This document shows positions 27,706 through 36,633 of a stretch of 64,000 nucleotides of DNA, one piece after another (the stretch's first letter is position 1; each line of letters starts with the position of its first letter). The position numbers were made by a program, and so were the translations under genes. Source of the stretch: Anoxybacillus flavithermus (GTDB lineage Bacteria > Bacillota > Bacilli > Bacillales > Anoxybacillaceae); NCBI RefSeq assembly GCF_002742685.1, contig NZ_PEDM01000003.1:1-64000 (forward strand). The letters run 5' to 3'. Under the pieces are notes generated by a model. It was given only the letters and a program-made list of their open reading frames with translations, was not told the origin of the DNA and did no database searches.

Positions 27706-28203
27706 ATGGAGGAAAAAAAAATAGGAAAAATGGAGCAAATTGCACGACAATGGCTTGCAGATCGCGGGGTAACCATCGAACATATTGCGGAACTCGTTTA
27801 TTATTTACAATCTAAATATCATCCTGACTTACAGATGGACGAATGTATTCATAACGTCAATCGAGTAATCGCAAAAAGGGAAGTGCAAAATGCATTATTT
27901 ACGGGTATTCAACTCGATATGTTGGCAGAGAAAGGGTTACTACAAGATCCGCTTCAAACATTTATCGCAAAAGACGAAGGATTGTATGGAGTCGATGAAA
28001 TTTTAGCTCTGTCCATCGTTAACGTATATGGTTCCATTGGTTTTACGAATTACGGTTACATCGATAAACAAAAACCGGGTATTTTAAAACAATTAAATGA
28101 TAAATCTTCTGGTTACTGTCATACATTTTTAGATGATATCGTTGGGGCGATTGCTGCTGCCGCTTCAAGCCGTTTAGCTCATCGCGCCGCCCATGTGGAA
28201 TAA
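27706..28203 (+). CDS. yutG: Phosphatidylglycerophosphatase A-like protein YutG
   Basis: This 165-residue soluble protein of the YutG/PgpA-like family has ALFTGIQLDMLAE, DEGLYGVDEILALSIVNVYGSIGFTNYGYID and a C-terminal FLDDIVGAIAAAASSRLAHR. PgpA removes phosphate from phosphatidylglycerophosphate, but this branch lacks obvious membrane helices, so the substrate is uncertain. AGGTG precedes the ATG. Confidence 0.83.
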   Translation: MEEKKIGKMEQIARQWLADRGVTIEHIAELVYYLQSKYHPDLQMDECIHNVNRVIAKREVQNALFTGIQLDMLAEKGLLQDPLQTFIAKDEGLYGVDEILALSIVNVYGSIGFTNYGYIDKQKPGILKQLNDKSSGYCHTFLDDIVGAIAAAASSRLAHRAAHVE

Positions 28204-28207
28204 ATAG

Positions 28208-28236
28208 AAAAGGTGCCTCAATCGGCACCTTTTTAT
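28208..28236. terminator. Bidirectional terminator, yutG / yutF
   Basis: AAAAGGTGCC and GGCACCTTTTT enclose a TCAATC loop between convergent genes. Confidence 0.87.
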
Positions 28237-29003
28237 ATACGTTCGATCCACTCTTTTAACGAATCAACGACGTACGTCGGTTGTCGATCATACGTTTGTA
28301 ACATTTCTTTCGTCGTCACGCCTGTATGAACGAGAAGCGTATCTATTCCTGCATTCATTCCCGCCATAATATCCGTATCATAGTTGTCCCCGATCATTAA
28401 CGTTTCTTCTTTCGGCACACCGAGCACTTCAAGCGCTTGTTCCATAATAATTTTTTCTGGTTTTCCAATAAAAATTGGCTTCGTCTGTGTCGATACAGCG
28501 ACAACAGATGTAAGTGAACCGTTTCCAGGTAAAAGTCCACGCTCCGTCGGAATCGCAATGTCTCCATTTGTAGAAATAAACATGGCTCCGTTGCGAACAG
28601 CTAAGCATGCAATCGCTAATTTTTCATAGTTAATGCTGCGGTCAATGCCCATTACAACAACTTCTGCATCTTCATTCGCAAATGTAAACCCTTTTTCTTC
28701 AAGCGCTCGACGGATGCCATCTTCTCCAATCACATAAACAGAAGCATTCGGCTTCTTTTCATAAATGTAATTGGCCGTTGCTTGACTTGTTGTAAATACT
28801 TGTTCTTCCGTTGCAGGGATGCCAAATTTCCGAAGCTTTTCAGCCACTTGTTCTGGCGTGCGTGAAGAATTATTCGTGACAAACAAATACGGAATACCTT
28901 TTTCATGAAGGCGATGCACAAAAGCACACGCCTCTTCAATTCGTTCTGTCCCACGATACATTGTACCGTCTAAATCAATCAAATATCCTTTATATGTTTT
29001 CAC
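28233..29003 (-). CDS. yutF: HAD-family phosphatase YutF (NagD-like)
   Basis: This 256-residue HAD hydrolase has motif I LIDLDGTMYRG at ~9, motif II VTNNSSRTP, the motif III Lys in FIGKPEK, and motif IV MIGDNYDTDIMAG. The cap is of the C2 type as in NagD and p-nitrophenyl phosphatases. The GTG at 29003 follows GGAG by 8 bases and gives the same length as B. subtilis YutF. Confidence 0.93.
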   Translation of the reverse strand: MKTYKGYLIDLDGTMYRGTERIEEACAFVHRLHEKGIPYLFVTNNSSRTPEQVAEKLRKFGIPATEEQVFTTSQATANYIYEKKPNASVYVIGEDGIRRALEEKGFTFANEDAEVVVMGIDRSINYEKLAIACLAVRNGAMFISTNGDIAIPTERGLLPGNGSLTSVVAVSTQTKPIFIGKPEKIIMEQALEVLGVPKEETLMIGDNYDTDIMAGMNAGIDTLLVHTGVTTKEMLQTYDRQPTYVVDSLKEWIERI

Positions 29004-29095
29004 TTTTGCCACTCCTTTTGACAACTTGCACGTTCAAACTTTAACGCAAAACAGCTATACTTGTCAAAAAGAGAGTAGCGACTGTCAATGATTGT

Positions 29096-29728
29096 TCATT
29101 TTTTTCGCTTAATATGGTAACGACACGCATCATCCCCATCAGCTAAACACGTCTTTGGAACAATTTCCGCCTCGTGAATGAGCGTTTCGAACAAATTGCG
29201 CTCACACTCACAAGCAATCGGATACGCTTGTGCGACCTCTGCAATCGGACAGTTATGTTCCACTAATTCAAATGAACCGTCATCGTATTGTAACAACTCG
29301 GACATATATCCATGCTCATTTTGTACTGCCACAAGTTCTTTTATTTTCTCATCAAACGATTTATCTCCAAATTGTTGTTCGTATAGCTTTCTCATCCGCT
29401 CTTTCCGATTTTGGAACAACTCTGCTACAATTTGTTTTCCGCCCATTTGTTCTAAATCAGCTAAAAAATCAATCATTGTTTGCTGATAATGGCGCGGAAA
29501 ACGCTGATGTCCTTTGACACTTAATTGATACACGTTGGTCGGTCTCCCCATCGGTTGACGAACAAGCGTCGATTCAACCAATTCTTCGCGTTCTAACGCA
29601 CTTAAATGACGTCGGACAGCCATTTCTGTAATTTGTAACTGTTCCGCCATCTCACCAACAGTTAACCGCTTTTGTACTTTTAACATTTTCAAAATTTGCT
29701 CTTTCGTGGAAGAGGTTTTTTTTCGCAT
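29096..29728 (-). CDS. SufR-like winged-helix regulator with cysteine-rich tail
   Basis: This 210-residue protein has a winged HTH at ~8-72 (LTVGEMAEQLQITEMAVRRHLSALEREELV). Its C-terminal domain carries Cys160, Cys173, Cys175, Cys194 and Cys202. The HTH plus C-x12-C and further cysteines recall SufR, the Fe-S-sensing repressor of suf genes, but the spacing differs from canonical SufR. It could sense a cluster or redox state. The suf operon lies 11 kb away. RBS AGGGTGA precedes the ATG. Confidence 0.82.
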   Translation of the reverse strand: MRKKTSSTKEQILKMLKVQKRLTVGEMAEQLQITEMAVRRHLSALEREELVESTLVRQPMGRPTNVYQLSVKGHQRFPRHYQQTMIDFLADLEQMGGKQIVAELFQNRKERMRKLYEQQFGDKSFDEKIKELVAVQNEHGYMSELLQYDDGSFELVEHNCPIAEVAQAYPIACECERNLFETLIHEAEIVPKTCLADGDDACRYHIKRKK

Positions 29729-29778
29729 CGCTTTTCACCCTCTTCCATTTTATACGATTTTCCCTATACACACAATTT

Positions 29779-30219
29779 TTAAACATTTTCATTTAAAAAG
29801 GCGGACACAGGTCCAAGTTCATTGTGTAAATACGTGCGAATAGCCGTCGGAAAAGATTGAAGAACATGGCGGTAGTTTTGCAACGCTTTTAATAATTCGT
29901 CATGTGGTACATCAATGTATTGCTGCACAAGCTTTTTGCGGAAATGAATGATTTGTTTTAATGCCTCGCCATCTTCATCCGAAAGAACACGTTCATCGAC
30001 TAAAATGTCAATAATGTCCTCATAACTTCCCGGATCACGCATAATAAACCCATCAATCATCGCATTTCCAACATCAATGATTGATTCAATAATGACATGT
30101 CCTATCCGTTCAAGCGCTAGCTTCTCTATTGGCGTATGAAACGGTTGTTGGATATAGGAGACGACTTCCTCCATATATTTCAATGTTTTTTCGATTTTTT
30201 GACGATCAACAAAATACAT
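29779..30219 (-). CDS. yutE: DUF86/HepT-like protein YutE
   Basis: This 146-residue all-helical protein is of the DUF86 family, related to HepT toxin nucleases. The family's Rx4HxY motif here reads R94-KKLV-Q99-Q-Y101, so the catalytic His is replaced by Gln. No MntA-type antitoxin nucleotidyltransferase is adjacent. This argues for a housekeeping, non-toxic role. It is conserved in the same place in B. subtilis. AAAGGGAG precedes the ATG. Confidence 0.85.
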   Translation of the reverse strand: MYFVDRQKIEKTLKYMEEVVSYIQQPFHTPIEKLALERIGHVIIESIIDVGNAMIDGFIMRDPGSYEDIIDILVDERVLSDEDGEALKQIIHFRKKLVQQYIDVPHDELLKALQNYRHVLQSFPTAIRTYLHNELGPVSAFLNENV

Positions 30220-30334
30220 CGCCTATCTCCCTTTCTGTTTTTTTATTTTTATTGTAGCATAGCGCTTTCTTTTACACATCTAACAGAAATTTGTTAAGAT
30301 GAAGAAGCAAACAAAAACATACGGAGGTTTGAAT

Positions 30335-30601
30335 ATGGAGCGTTTCTTTTTATATGATGACACAGTCGATACGAAAACACGATTTGTTAGCTTCGTTGGA
30401 AAAAATGAACGGTTTGATTTAGCAATCGTCCAAACAGACCGTTTTTACGGGAAAGCGCTTGTCCTTGATTTACAAAGTAATCGATATGCGATTATCGGTT
30501 CAGATGACTTGCAACAGCCTGGGTATATTGAACACATATATAACTTAAATGAAGAAGAGGCAAACGAGTTGCGAAGCTTTTTACATGAAATCGTCGGTTA
30601 A
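30335..30601 (+). CDS. DUF3055 family protein
   Basis: This 88-residue soluble protein begins MERFFLYDDTVDTKTRFVSF and ends with an acidic helix (NEEEANELRSFLHEIVG). The ATG at 30335 is 7 bases after GGAGG; an earlier in-frame ATG at 30299 has no such site. Function unknown. It is probably co-transcribed with the next gene. Confidence 0.8.
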   Translation: MERFFLYDDTVDTKTRFVSFVGKNERFDLAIVQTDRFYGKALVLDLQSNRYAIIGSDDLQQPGYIEHIYNLNEEEANELRSFLHEIVG

Positions 30602-30638
30602 GTGGTACGCTATGTAAAAAACGAAAGGAAGAATTCAC

Positions 30639-30911
30639 ATGACCGATGAAACATACCACGATTTTTCAACTGTGGAAGCGATGAAAAATTTTCTTGTGCC
30701 AGAGACATTGCCCGAAGGTCCATACGGTTCCCCACGGGGCGAACATGAACCTGTTCAAAATAAAAGTACCCCATGGCGAAAAGGGCAAAGATATTACAGC
30801 GCGTTTAATTATGAGTATAAGTCGCTTCATCAAAACATTCCGCGCCAAGACCCAGGCGCACATCCCGTTCACGATGATCCAGATGAGAACGAGCAACAAC
30901 CATACTCATAA
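30639..30911 (+). CDS. Hypothetical cytosolic protein (90 residues)
   Basis: This is a hydrophilic, Pro-, Asp- and Gln-rich protein (PEGPYGSPRGEHEPVQNK, RQDPGAHPVHDDPDENEQQ) that looks disordered, with no signal or membrane segment. AAAGGA precedes the ATG by 9 bases. It follows the DUF3055 gene by 37 bases. The family is not recognised; spore-related proteins often look like this, but that is only an impression. Confidence 0.72.
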   Translation: MTDETYHDFSTVEAMKNFLVPETLPEGPYGSPRGEHEPVQNKSTPWRKGQRYYSAFNYEYKSLHQNIPRQDPGAHPVHDDPDENEQQPYS

Positions 30912-30942
30912 AAAATAGGTCAGGTGTCCTGACCTATTTTTT
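30911..30942. terminator. Bidirectional terminator upstream of yutD stop
   Basis: AAAAATAGGTCAGG and CCTGACCTATTTTT form a 14-bp stem with a TGT loop between convergent genes. It includes the last codons of yutD. Confidence 0.92.
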
Positions 30943-31209
30943 CACTTTCCGCAACACAAAATATGCACATCCAAAATTGCAATATTCAAACAAATATTCC
31001 GACAACGTGCTTATTTTCGTATCATATGTCGCCTTTTGATTATGGTCATCAAAAAAGCCTCGCAAACGAAGTTGGTTATATCCCCAATCCCCAACAATGT
31101 AGTCATATTTATTTAAAATGTCTGTGTAGCGAGCGCGGAACGCTTCTTCATTAAATCCGTTACGCACATTCTCCACCAGTTCATAACATGTATTATGAAT
31201 GCAAATCAT
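30934..31209 (-). CDS. yutD: DUF1027 protein YutD
   Basis: This 91-residue protein of the YutD family has the typical FNEEAFRARYTDILNKYDYIVGDWGYNQLRLRGFF region (split around residue 35) and a C-terminal CNFGCAYFVLRK. The ATG at 31209 is 5 bases after GAGGTGA; the GTG at 31218 is part of that site. Function unknown; the gene lies near yutC and lipA as in B. subtilis. Confidence 0.87.
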   Translation of the reverse strand: MICIHNTCYELVENVRNGFNEEAFRARYTDILNKYDYIVGDWGYNQLRLRGFFDDHNQKATYDTKISTLSEYLFEYCNFGCAYFVLRKVKK

Positions 31210-31320
31210 CGTTCTCACCTCTTCTTTCCATTTCTATCATAAAACATGTCTTTCTCCCAGGCAATCACCATTATGATCCTTTCAATAAAACGAATAATAA
31301 AAAAGAAGGGGGGAGTTACT

Positions 31321-31953
31321 TTGCGTAATACATGGTTATTGACAGGGATCAGCACCATCGCTTTATTATCTGGCTGTGCTCAAATGAACGAATCCACATC
31401 TTTGTATGAAAAAAGCGGAACAACCATTAACGTCCGTTCACGAAACGATTTATATAACGAACATGGCGTAAAAAATGGGATGGATTCACGGCTTACTAAT
31501 TTCGGTTACGTCCGTCATCAAAAAAGCCCTATCCCAGGGGACACGACACAATATGCGACCATTCCAGTATTAAACCGTGAAAACGTTGCGGACTTAATTA
31601 GCAAATTATGTACGCAACTTCCAAACGTTTATGACGTTGGAACGCTTGTCACAGACGATACGGTGTTTGTTGTTTACAAAACAGATAGTTCAAATCGGTT
31701 TGAAACGGCCGATCAAGTAAAGAAAACAGCTATTTCCGTTGTACCACGCTATTATCACGTGTACGTCTCGGACAACCCACGCATGTTCCAAGACATTGAG
31801 CGTTTCGGGCGTTTAGACGCCAATAGTCAACATATCGATCAAATTTTACAACAAACCATTAACGAAATGCTTAAATCGCCACAAGGAAGAAAAGTAAGCA
31901 GTGGCGAAAACGAAAATGGTGTACAACGTGAAGAAATGAATATGATGCAATAA
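31321..31953 (+). CDS. yutC: YhcN/YlaJ-family sporulation lipoprotein (YutC)
   Basis: This 210-residue lipoprotein has a signal peptide ending in lipobox LLSGC. The YhcN/YlaJ domain follows at ~85-175 (ENVADLISKLCTQLPNVYDVGTLVTDDTVFVVYK, split by a turn, then YYHVYVSDNPRMFQDIERF). Relatives are spore membrane lipoproteins involved in germination. The start is TTG directly after AAGGGGGGAGTTACT. It has its own terminator. Confidence 0.87.
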   Translation: MRNTWLLTGISTIALLSGCAQMNESTSLYEKSGTTINVRSRNDLYNEHGVKNGMDSRLTNFGYVRHQKSPIPGDTTQYATIPVLNRENVADLISKLCTQLPNVYDVGTLVTDDTVFVVYKTDSSNRFETADQVKKTAISVVPRYYHVYVSDNPRMFQDIERFGRLDANSQHIDQILQQTINEMLKSPQGRKVSSGENENGVQREEMNMMQ

Positions 31954-31956
31954 ACG

Positions 31957-31996
31957 AAAAGGATGTCCCATCCACATAAAAGGGACATCCTTTTTC
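31957..31996. terminator. Bidirectional terminator, yutC / lipA
   Basis: AAAAGGATGTCCC and GGGACATCCTTTTT form a 13-bp stem with a 12-base loop between convergent genes. Confidence 0.9.
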
Positions 31997-32002
31997 ATAT
32001 AT

Positions 32003-32887
32003 TTACCCGTTTGCTTTTGCCGATTGTACTTGTTCATCTGCATGATAAGAAGACCGAACGAGCGGACCGGATTCACAATGACTAAATCCTTTCGCTAACG
32101 CAATTTCTTTTAATTCCATGAACTCATGTGGATGGTAGTATTTTTCTACCTTCAAGTGCTTCTTTGTCGGTTGCAAATATTGCCCAATCGTTAAGATGCT
32201 GACTCCAACAGCCCGTAAATCGTCCATTGTCTCTAAAATTTCTTCTCTCGTTTCGCCAAGCCCGACCATTAAGCTTGATTTTGTAGGAATATCCGGTTGC
32301 ATTTCTTTTGCACGGCGTAAAAATTCGAGTGAACGTTCATATGTGGCACGTGCACGGACACGCGGAGTGAGACGACGAACGGTTTCGATATTATGATTTA
32401 AAATATCGGGACGAGCGTCCATTAACGTTTTTAAGTTTTCATATACCCCGCCCATATCAGATGGCAATACTTCAATCGTCGTTAACGGATTTTTACGACG
32501 GATGGCGCGTACTGTCTCCGCAAATACAGCTGCTCCACCATCTTTTAAATCGTCACGCGCTACAGCTGTCACAACAACATGTTTTAAATTCATTAAACGA
32601 ACCGATTCGGCGACACGCTCTGGCTCTTGCCAGTCTAATTCCGTTGGCAAACCTGTTTTAACAGCGCAAAAGCGACAAGCGCGCGTACATACATCTCCTA
32701 AAATCATAAACGTTGCCGTTCGGCGAACCGCCCAACATTCATGAATATTTGGACAACGCGCTTCTTCGCATACGGTATGCAACTGTTTTTCGCGCATCAT
32801 TTTTTTTAAGCCTGTATAATGTTCATTCGTATTTAACTTTATTTTTAACCATTCCGGTTTGCGAAGGTGCTGTTCTTTTGTTGACAT
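32003..32887 (-). CDS. lipA: Lipoyl synthase
   Basis: This 294-residue radical SAM enzyme inserts two sulfurs into protein-bound octanoyl groups. It has the auxiliary-cluster motif [12 protein letters not shown], the radical SAM motif CTRACRFC, and the C-terminal [11 protein letters not shown] with the conserved RSSYxA. It consumes Fe-S clusters, linking it to the suf and yutI/yutM genes, and serves GcvH among other targets. The ATG at 32887 follows GGAG by ~10 bases. Confidence 0.98.
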   Translation of the reverse strand: MSTKEQHLRKPEWLKIKLNTNEHYTGLKKMMREKQLHTVCEEARCPNIHECWAVRRTATFMILGDVCTRACRFCAVKTGLPTELDWQEPERVAESVRLMNLKHVVVTAVARDDLKDGGAAVFAETVRAIRRKNPLTTIEVLPSDMGGVYENLKTLMDARPDILNHNIETVRRLTPRVRARATYERSLEFLRRAKEMQPDIPTKSSLMVGLGETREEILETMDDLRAVGVSILTIGQYLQPTKKHLKVEKYYHPHEFMELKEIALAKGFSHCESGPLVRSSYHADEQVQSAKANG

Positions 32888-33042
32888 CTTTTTCACGCTC
32901 CACTCGTTAATGTACATTACCCATTATACGAGTTATTGACTTATAATACAAAACAGTTTGTTTTTCCAACATTTTTTATTTATGAAAACAGCCGATTACC
33001 TCAAACTAATGATATGAACATCGGTGAAAGGAGAAAAAGTGC

Positions 33043-34014
33043 GTGAAAACATTATGGTGCATCATTCTTTTTCTTTTCATTCCGCTACAATCATTCGCTG
33101 CTGCACCAAATGACTTGTATAATCAACGAATGGAACTTTATAAAAAAGCCGAAGCGATTTCTTTCATTCCATGGTACTATTTCGCAGCTGTTGATCAATA
33201 TGAACGGAGTATTCGCCAAGCACGTAGAGATCTACCGAAACCAACAGGAGTCATTAACATTTATATTCCTCCTGAGCGATGGGCGGGACCACTCAACAAA
33301 AATCAAGAAGATCAAAATCCGTTTACCATTAGCCAATTTGGTGGCATCGGTATAGATGGAAACGGAGACGGCGTTGCAGACAGAACAAACGATGAAGACG
33401 TATTATTCGCATTTGCTCGCTTTTTACGATCATATGGCACAGATCATGCACATATTAAGATGGCGCTATGGGATTACTACGAACGAAGCAAAACCGTCGA
33501 TATCATTTTAGGAAAAGTGAAACTATATAAACATTTTGGAACAATACAACTTGATCAATATGCCTTTCCGATTCCGCGACGGTTTGAATATAGTTACCGC
33601 AGCACATGGGGAGATGCACGCGGCTGGGGTGGGCGACGTATTCATGAAGGAACAGACATTTTCGCTCATTATGGTACCCCCGTTCGCTCAACATGTTACG
33701 GTATTGTTGAATTAAAAGGATGGAACAAATATGGAGGGTGGCGTATCGGTATTCGCGATATAAACAATACGTATCATTACTTCGCACACTTAAACGGATT
33801 TGCTAATGGCATAGAAGAAGGTTCCATTGTGGAACCTGGGATGTTAATTGGTTCAGTCGGTAGCTCTGGGTATGGGCCGCCGGGAACATCAGGTAAATTC
33901 CCACCACATCTCCATTACGGCATGTACAAAGATAATGGCTATACAGAATGGTCTTTCGATCCGTATCCTTACTTAAAACAGTGGGAACGACAAGAACGTA
34001 CGAAAAAAAGATGA
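33043..34014 (+). CDS. lytH: M23 peptidase, spore L-Ala-D-Glu endopeptidase (LytH)
   Basis: This 323-residue secreted protein has a signal peptide (residues 1-18), an N-terminal lysozyme-like helical region (~30-150) and a C-terminal LytM/M23 zinc peptidase (~200-310). The zinc and catalytic residues lie in RIHEGTDIFAHYGTPV (HxxxD) and PPHLHYGMY (HxH). LytH trims stem peptides in the spore cortex of B. subtilis. The start is GTG after AAAGGAG. It is divergent from lipA. Confidence 0.93.
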   Translation: MKTLWCIILFLFIPLQSFAAAPNDLYNQRMELYKKAEAISFIPWYYFAAVDQYERSIRQARRDLPKPTGVINIYIPPERWAGPLNKNQEDQNPFTISQFGGIGIDGNGDGVADRTNDEDVLFAFARFLRSYGTDHAHIKMALWDYYERSKTVDIILGKVKLYKHFGTIQLDQYAFPIPRRFEYSYRSTWGDARGWGGRRIHEGTDIFAHYGTPVRSTCYGIVELKGWNKYGGWRIGIRDINNTYHYFAHLNGFANGIEEGSIVEPGMLIGSVGSSGYGPPGTSGKFPPHLHYGMYKDNGYTEWSFDPYPYLKQWERQERTKKR

Positions 34015-34034
34015 GGCTTCTGCCTCATCTTTTT
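34004..34034. terminator. Bidirectional terminator, lytH / small transporter subunit
   Basis: AAAAGATGAGGC and GCCTCATCTTTT enclose a TTCT loop after the lytH stop, with T tracts on both strands. Confidence 0.87.
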
Positions 34035-34137
34035 ATGATTGACGGCTTTTCTTTACTGCATGAGCAACGCTCGCTGCAAAGCCTCCCCAAATAATTCCCA
34101 TACCGACAAGCATCATTATCAATGCACTTGTTTCCAT
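34033..34137 (-). CDS. 34-residue MetS-like small subunit of an NSS transporter
   Basis: This micro-protein has one transmembrane helix (ALIMMLVGMGIIWGGFAAS) and a basic tail (HAVKKSRQS). It matches the methionine/alanine importer small-subunit type (MetS of Corynebacterium MetPS). Its ATG shares one base with the stop codon of the large NSS gene, and GGAGG lies 9 bases upstream, so expression is coupled. A terminator follows at once. Confidence 0.83.
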   Translation of the reverse strand: METSALIMMLVGMGIIWGGFAASVAHAVKKSRQS

Positions 34138-35648
34138 TAGCTTGAAACCTCCTTATCCGTCGGAATGGAAAGCACTCCATCTTTCCAACGTTTTACTGAA
34201 AGAACAAAACCGAGGACGATGACAAGCGCTGCAATTGTCCATCCATATTTGACGACAAATAGTGTATCGTATCCGCCATAGTTTTCTTTAATGTTCGTTT
34301 TTATGCTATCAAACATCATATAACCTAATACGATTGGTGTAACGACAGAGAGCGAAACTTTCCACCAAGCGCCAATCATAATATCTGATACGCTATTTGC
34401 ATGTGTTTGAAGAGCATTTAGTTCTTTTAACACCCATGCAATGACAACTACTTCAACTAATCCAACAAGTGCAACGCCAAAGTTGTTAATGAAATAGTCG
34501 ACAACATCTAAGAAATATAATCCTCCGTTCGAAGCGAATACTAATGCGATAAGCGCAGCTACTCCACCACCACCTAAAACTGCTTTTGTTCGAGATATAC
34601 CAAACTTTTCTTGGATCGCTGAAACATACGTTTCTGAAATAGAAATAAGCGATGTAAGCCCTGCTAATGTCAATGAAAGGAAAAATAATACCCCGAAAAG
34701 CTCATTAAACGCAGGGAACTGGTTAATAATTTGTGGGAAGACAACGAATGCTAATCCAACGCCACCTTTAACGACTTCGCTTACTTCTACGCCTTGTTGT
34801 TGCGCTAGAAAACCAAGGACGCTAAATACACCGATACCAGCTAATAACTCGAATCCGGAGTTTGCAAAACCTGTAATAAATGCGTTATTCGTAATATCCG
34901 ATTTCTTTGGTAAATAACTTGAATAAGTAATCATAATAGCGAATGCAATCGATAAGCTAAAGAAAATTTGGCTATATGCTGCAAGCCATACTTTTCCGTT
35001 CATAATTTGGTCCCAATTTGGTTTGAAAAACGCATTTAATCCTTCGATCGCTCCGTCTAATGTCACAGCGCGAATGACGATAATAAAGAAAAGAACGATA
35101 AGCGTAGGTAAGAAAATTTTATTTGCGACCTCAATTCCTTTACGAACGCCTTTATATAAAACTGCCAAGTTAATAATCCAAACGAGAAGAAGCGGAATAA
35201 GGACAGCTGGAACTAAACTGCCGAACGTACCCGGTGTTTCTGCTAGCTTCAAATACTCACCGAATAAAAAGTCTCCTGTATTTTCTCCCCATTTCGATGT
35301 GAAAGCAAAATACGTATAAGACATCGCCCATGCAATAACGACGGAATAATACGTTGAAATAACGAATGAAATAAGTACTTGCCACCAACCGATCCATTCC
35401 GCTCCTTTGCTGAGACGAGCAAACGTTAACGGTGCTGAACCACGATACTTATGTCCGAGCGCAAATTCCAATATAAGAATTGGAATACCTGCTGTTAATA
35501 AAGCAAATAAATACGGGAAGAAAAATGCCCCTCCACCATTTTCATATGCAACGGCTGGAAACCTCCAAATGTTCCCTAACCCAATTGCCGAGCCAGCTGC
35601 TGCTAAAATAAAACCAGCACGCGTGCCCCATTGTTGACGATTTTCCAT
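34137..35648 (-). CDS. Neurotransmitter:sodium symporter-family amino-acid transporter
   Basis: This 503-residue membrane protein has about 12 helices. The NSS N-terminal signature RAGFILAAAGSAIGLGNIWRFP contains the unwound TM1 ion and substrate site, and GGGAFFFPYL follows. With its 34-residue partner it resembles MetP/MetS, a Na+-coupled methionine/alanine importer. The ligand is inferred from that pairing. It has its own strong promoter. Confidence 0.92.
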   Translation of the reverse strand: MENRQQWGTRAGFILAAAGSAIGLGNIWRFPAVAYENGGGAFFFPYLFALLTAGIPILILEFALGHKYRGSAPLTFARLSKGAEWIGWWQVLISFVISTYYSVVIAWAMSYTYFAFTSKWGENTGDFLFGEYLKLAETPGTFGSLVPAVLIPLLLVWIINLAVLYKGVRKGIEVANKIFLPTLIVLFFIIVIRAVTLDGAIEGLNAFFKPNWDQIMNGKVWLAAYSQIFFSLSIAFAIMITYSSYLPKKSDITNNAFITGFANSGFELLAGIGVFSVLGFLAQQQGVEVSEVVKGGVGLAFVVFPQIINQFPAFNELFGVLFFLSLTLAGLTSLISISETYVSAIQEKFGISRTKAVLGGGGVAALIALVFASNGGLYFLDVVDYFINNFGVALVGLVEVVVIAWVLKELNALQTHANSVSDIMIGAWWKVSLSVVTPIVLGYMMFDSIKTNIKENYGGYDTLFVVKYGWTIAALVIVLGFVLSVKRWKDGVLSIPTDKEVSS

Positions 35649-35768
35649 AACAAAATGCCCTCCTTAGTCAGTTGTAATATTTAGAACACAGAAACACAGA
35701 AAAAAATGAAAGCACCCCCTGTTCGATTATTTTAATTTTTCAGACTTTTTTGTTTCATTTTAGTTTTA

Positions 35769-35797
35769 AGTATATCAACGGACAAGCCTTTTGTCAA
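35769..35797 (-). promoter_or_regulatory. Promoter of the NSS transporter operon
   Basis: On the minus strand TTGACA (35792-35797), a 17-base spacer and TATACT (35769-35774). It gives a leader of about 115 bases in which I see no SAM riboswitch, T-box or terminator. Confidence 0.82.
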
Positions 35798-35835
35798 AAT
35801 AATATTTTAAAAAATAAAATTTTCAGAATTTTTTA

Positions 35836-36579
35836 TTATTCATTAGGAAGCTCAATAGATGTATTTCCATCTCCACCTTGGTTATAAAATTGTGGAACTT
35901 CCCCTTGAATAATCTGAATTGCCACAGGAATATCATTTTGAATCGTTGCTGTTTTTGTTGCGAATGGAATAATAATTTGCACATTTACTTCGATATGAAT
36001 TGCTATTTCTATTAAAGCATTATTTATGCCAAACGGACGGATATTTTTATTTACGTCCGAATGAACATCCCCAATGACGTAAAAACGAACCGGGATGCGC
36101 GGCCCTAAATTTCCTAACAATACGTTATTCGTTGCTTGTCCGAGAGGGATGTAATAAATAATTCCTTTTTCCTTTTCTGTTTCAACTTGAACGTCAGGAA
36201 ACTCAAGCGCTGATAATTTTCCTTCTGAAGCCGCTTTTAAATTTCTTTGTACACGATTTGTCGTTTTTGCTAATACACGATTCACGACGCTCGCATTAAA
36301 ATCGATCGCAGAAATTTTCCCTTGTCCGTCTTTTTCAATTTTAATGAAGTTTTCAACATTAAAATCATCTTCAGCAATTTGTTGACTAATCGCATTATTA
36401 ATGACTAAGTTCGCTAAACGGCGCGTTTCTTTTTCGGCGATCGCCATAAGTGTCGGCTCAATCCCTCTATTAATAAACCAAAGGCTTGCAACAGTCGAAA
36501 TGATAAAAAAAACAAACGTAATTAAAAAAATATAGCGGACGGGTAGCGGTTTTCTTCGTTTGCGTAGTTGCTGATACAA
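35836..36579 (-). CDS. yunB: Sporulation protein YunB
   Basis: This 247-residue protein has one N-terminal membrane helix (residues ~17-38) after a basic start and an extracytoplasmic domain (GPRIPVRFYVIGDVHSDVNKNIRPFGINNALIEIAIHI, broken by loops). YunB is needed for normal sporulation in B. subtilis. The starts are two tandem TTG codons (36582 and 36579); the second is better spaced from GAGGGGGG. Confidence 0.88.
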   Translation of the reverse strand: MYQQLRKRRKPLPVRYIFLITFVFFIISTVASLWFINRGIEPTLMAIAEKETRRLANLVINNAISQQIAEDDFNVENFIKIEKDGQGKISAIDFNASVVNRVLAKTTNRVQRNLKAASEGKLSALEFPDVQVETEKEKGIIYYIPLGQATNNVLLGNLGPRIPVRFYVIGDVHSDVNKNIRPFGINNALIEIAIHIEVNVQIIIPFATKTATIQNDIPVAIQIIQGEVPQFYNQGGDGNTSIELPNE

Positions 36580-36633
36580 CAAAAATCCCCCCTCTCACGC
36601 TATATGTATGCGATCAAGCAGGGGATTATTATT

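Noticed and set aside
35732-35758. Possible leader peptide MKQKSLKN in the NSS transporter leader
   Set aside because: No Shine-Dalgarno sequence and it starts about 11 bases after the -10, so it probably is not translated.
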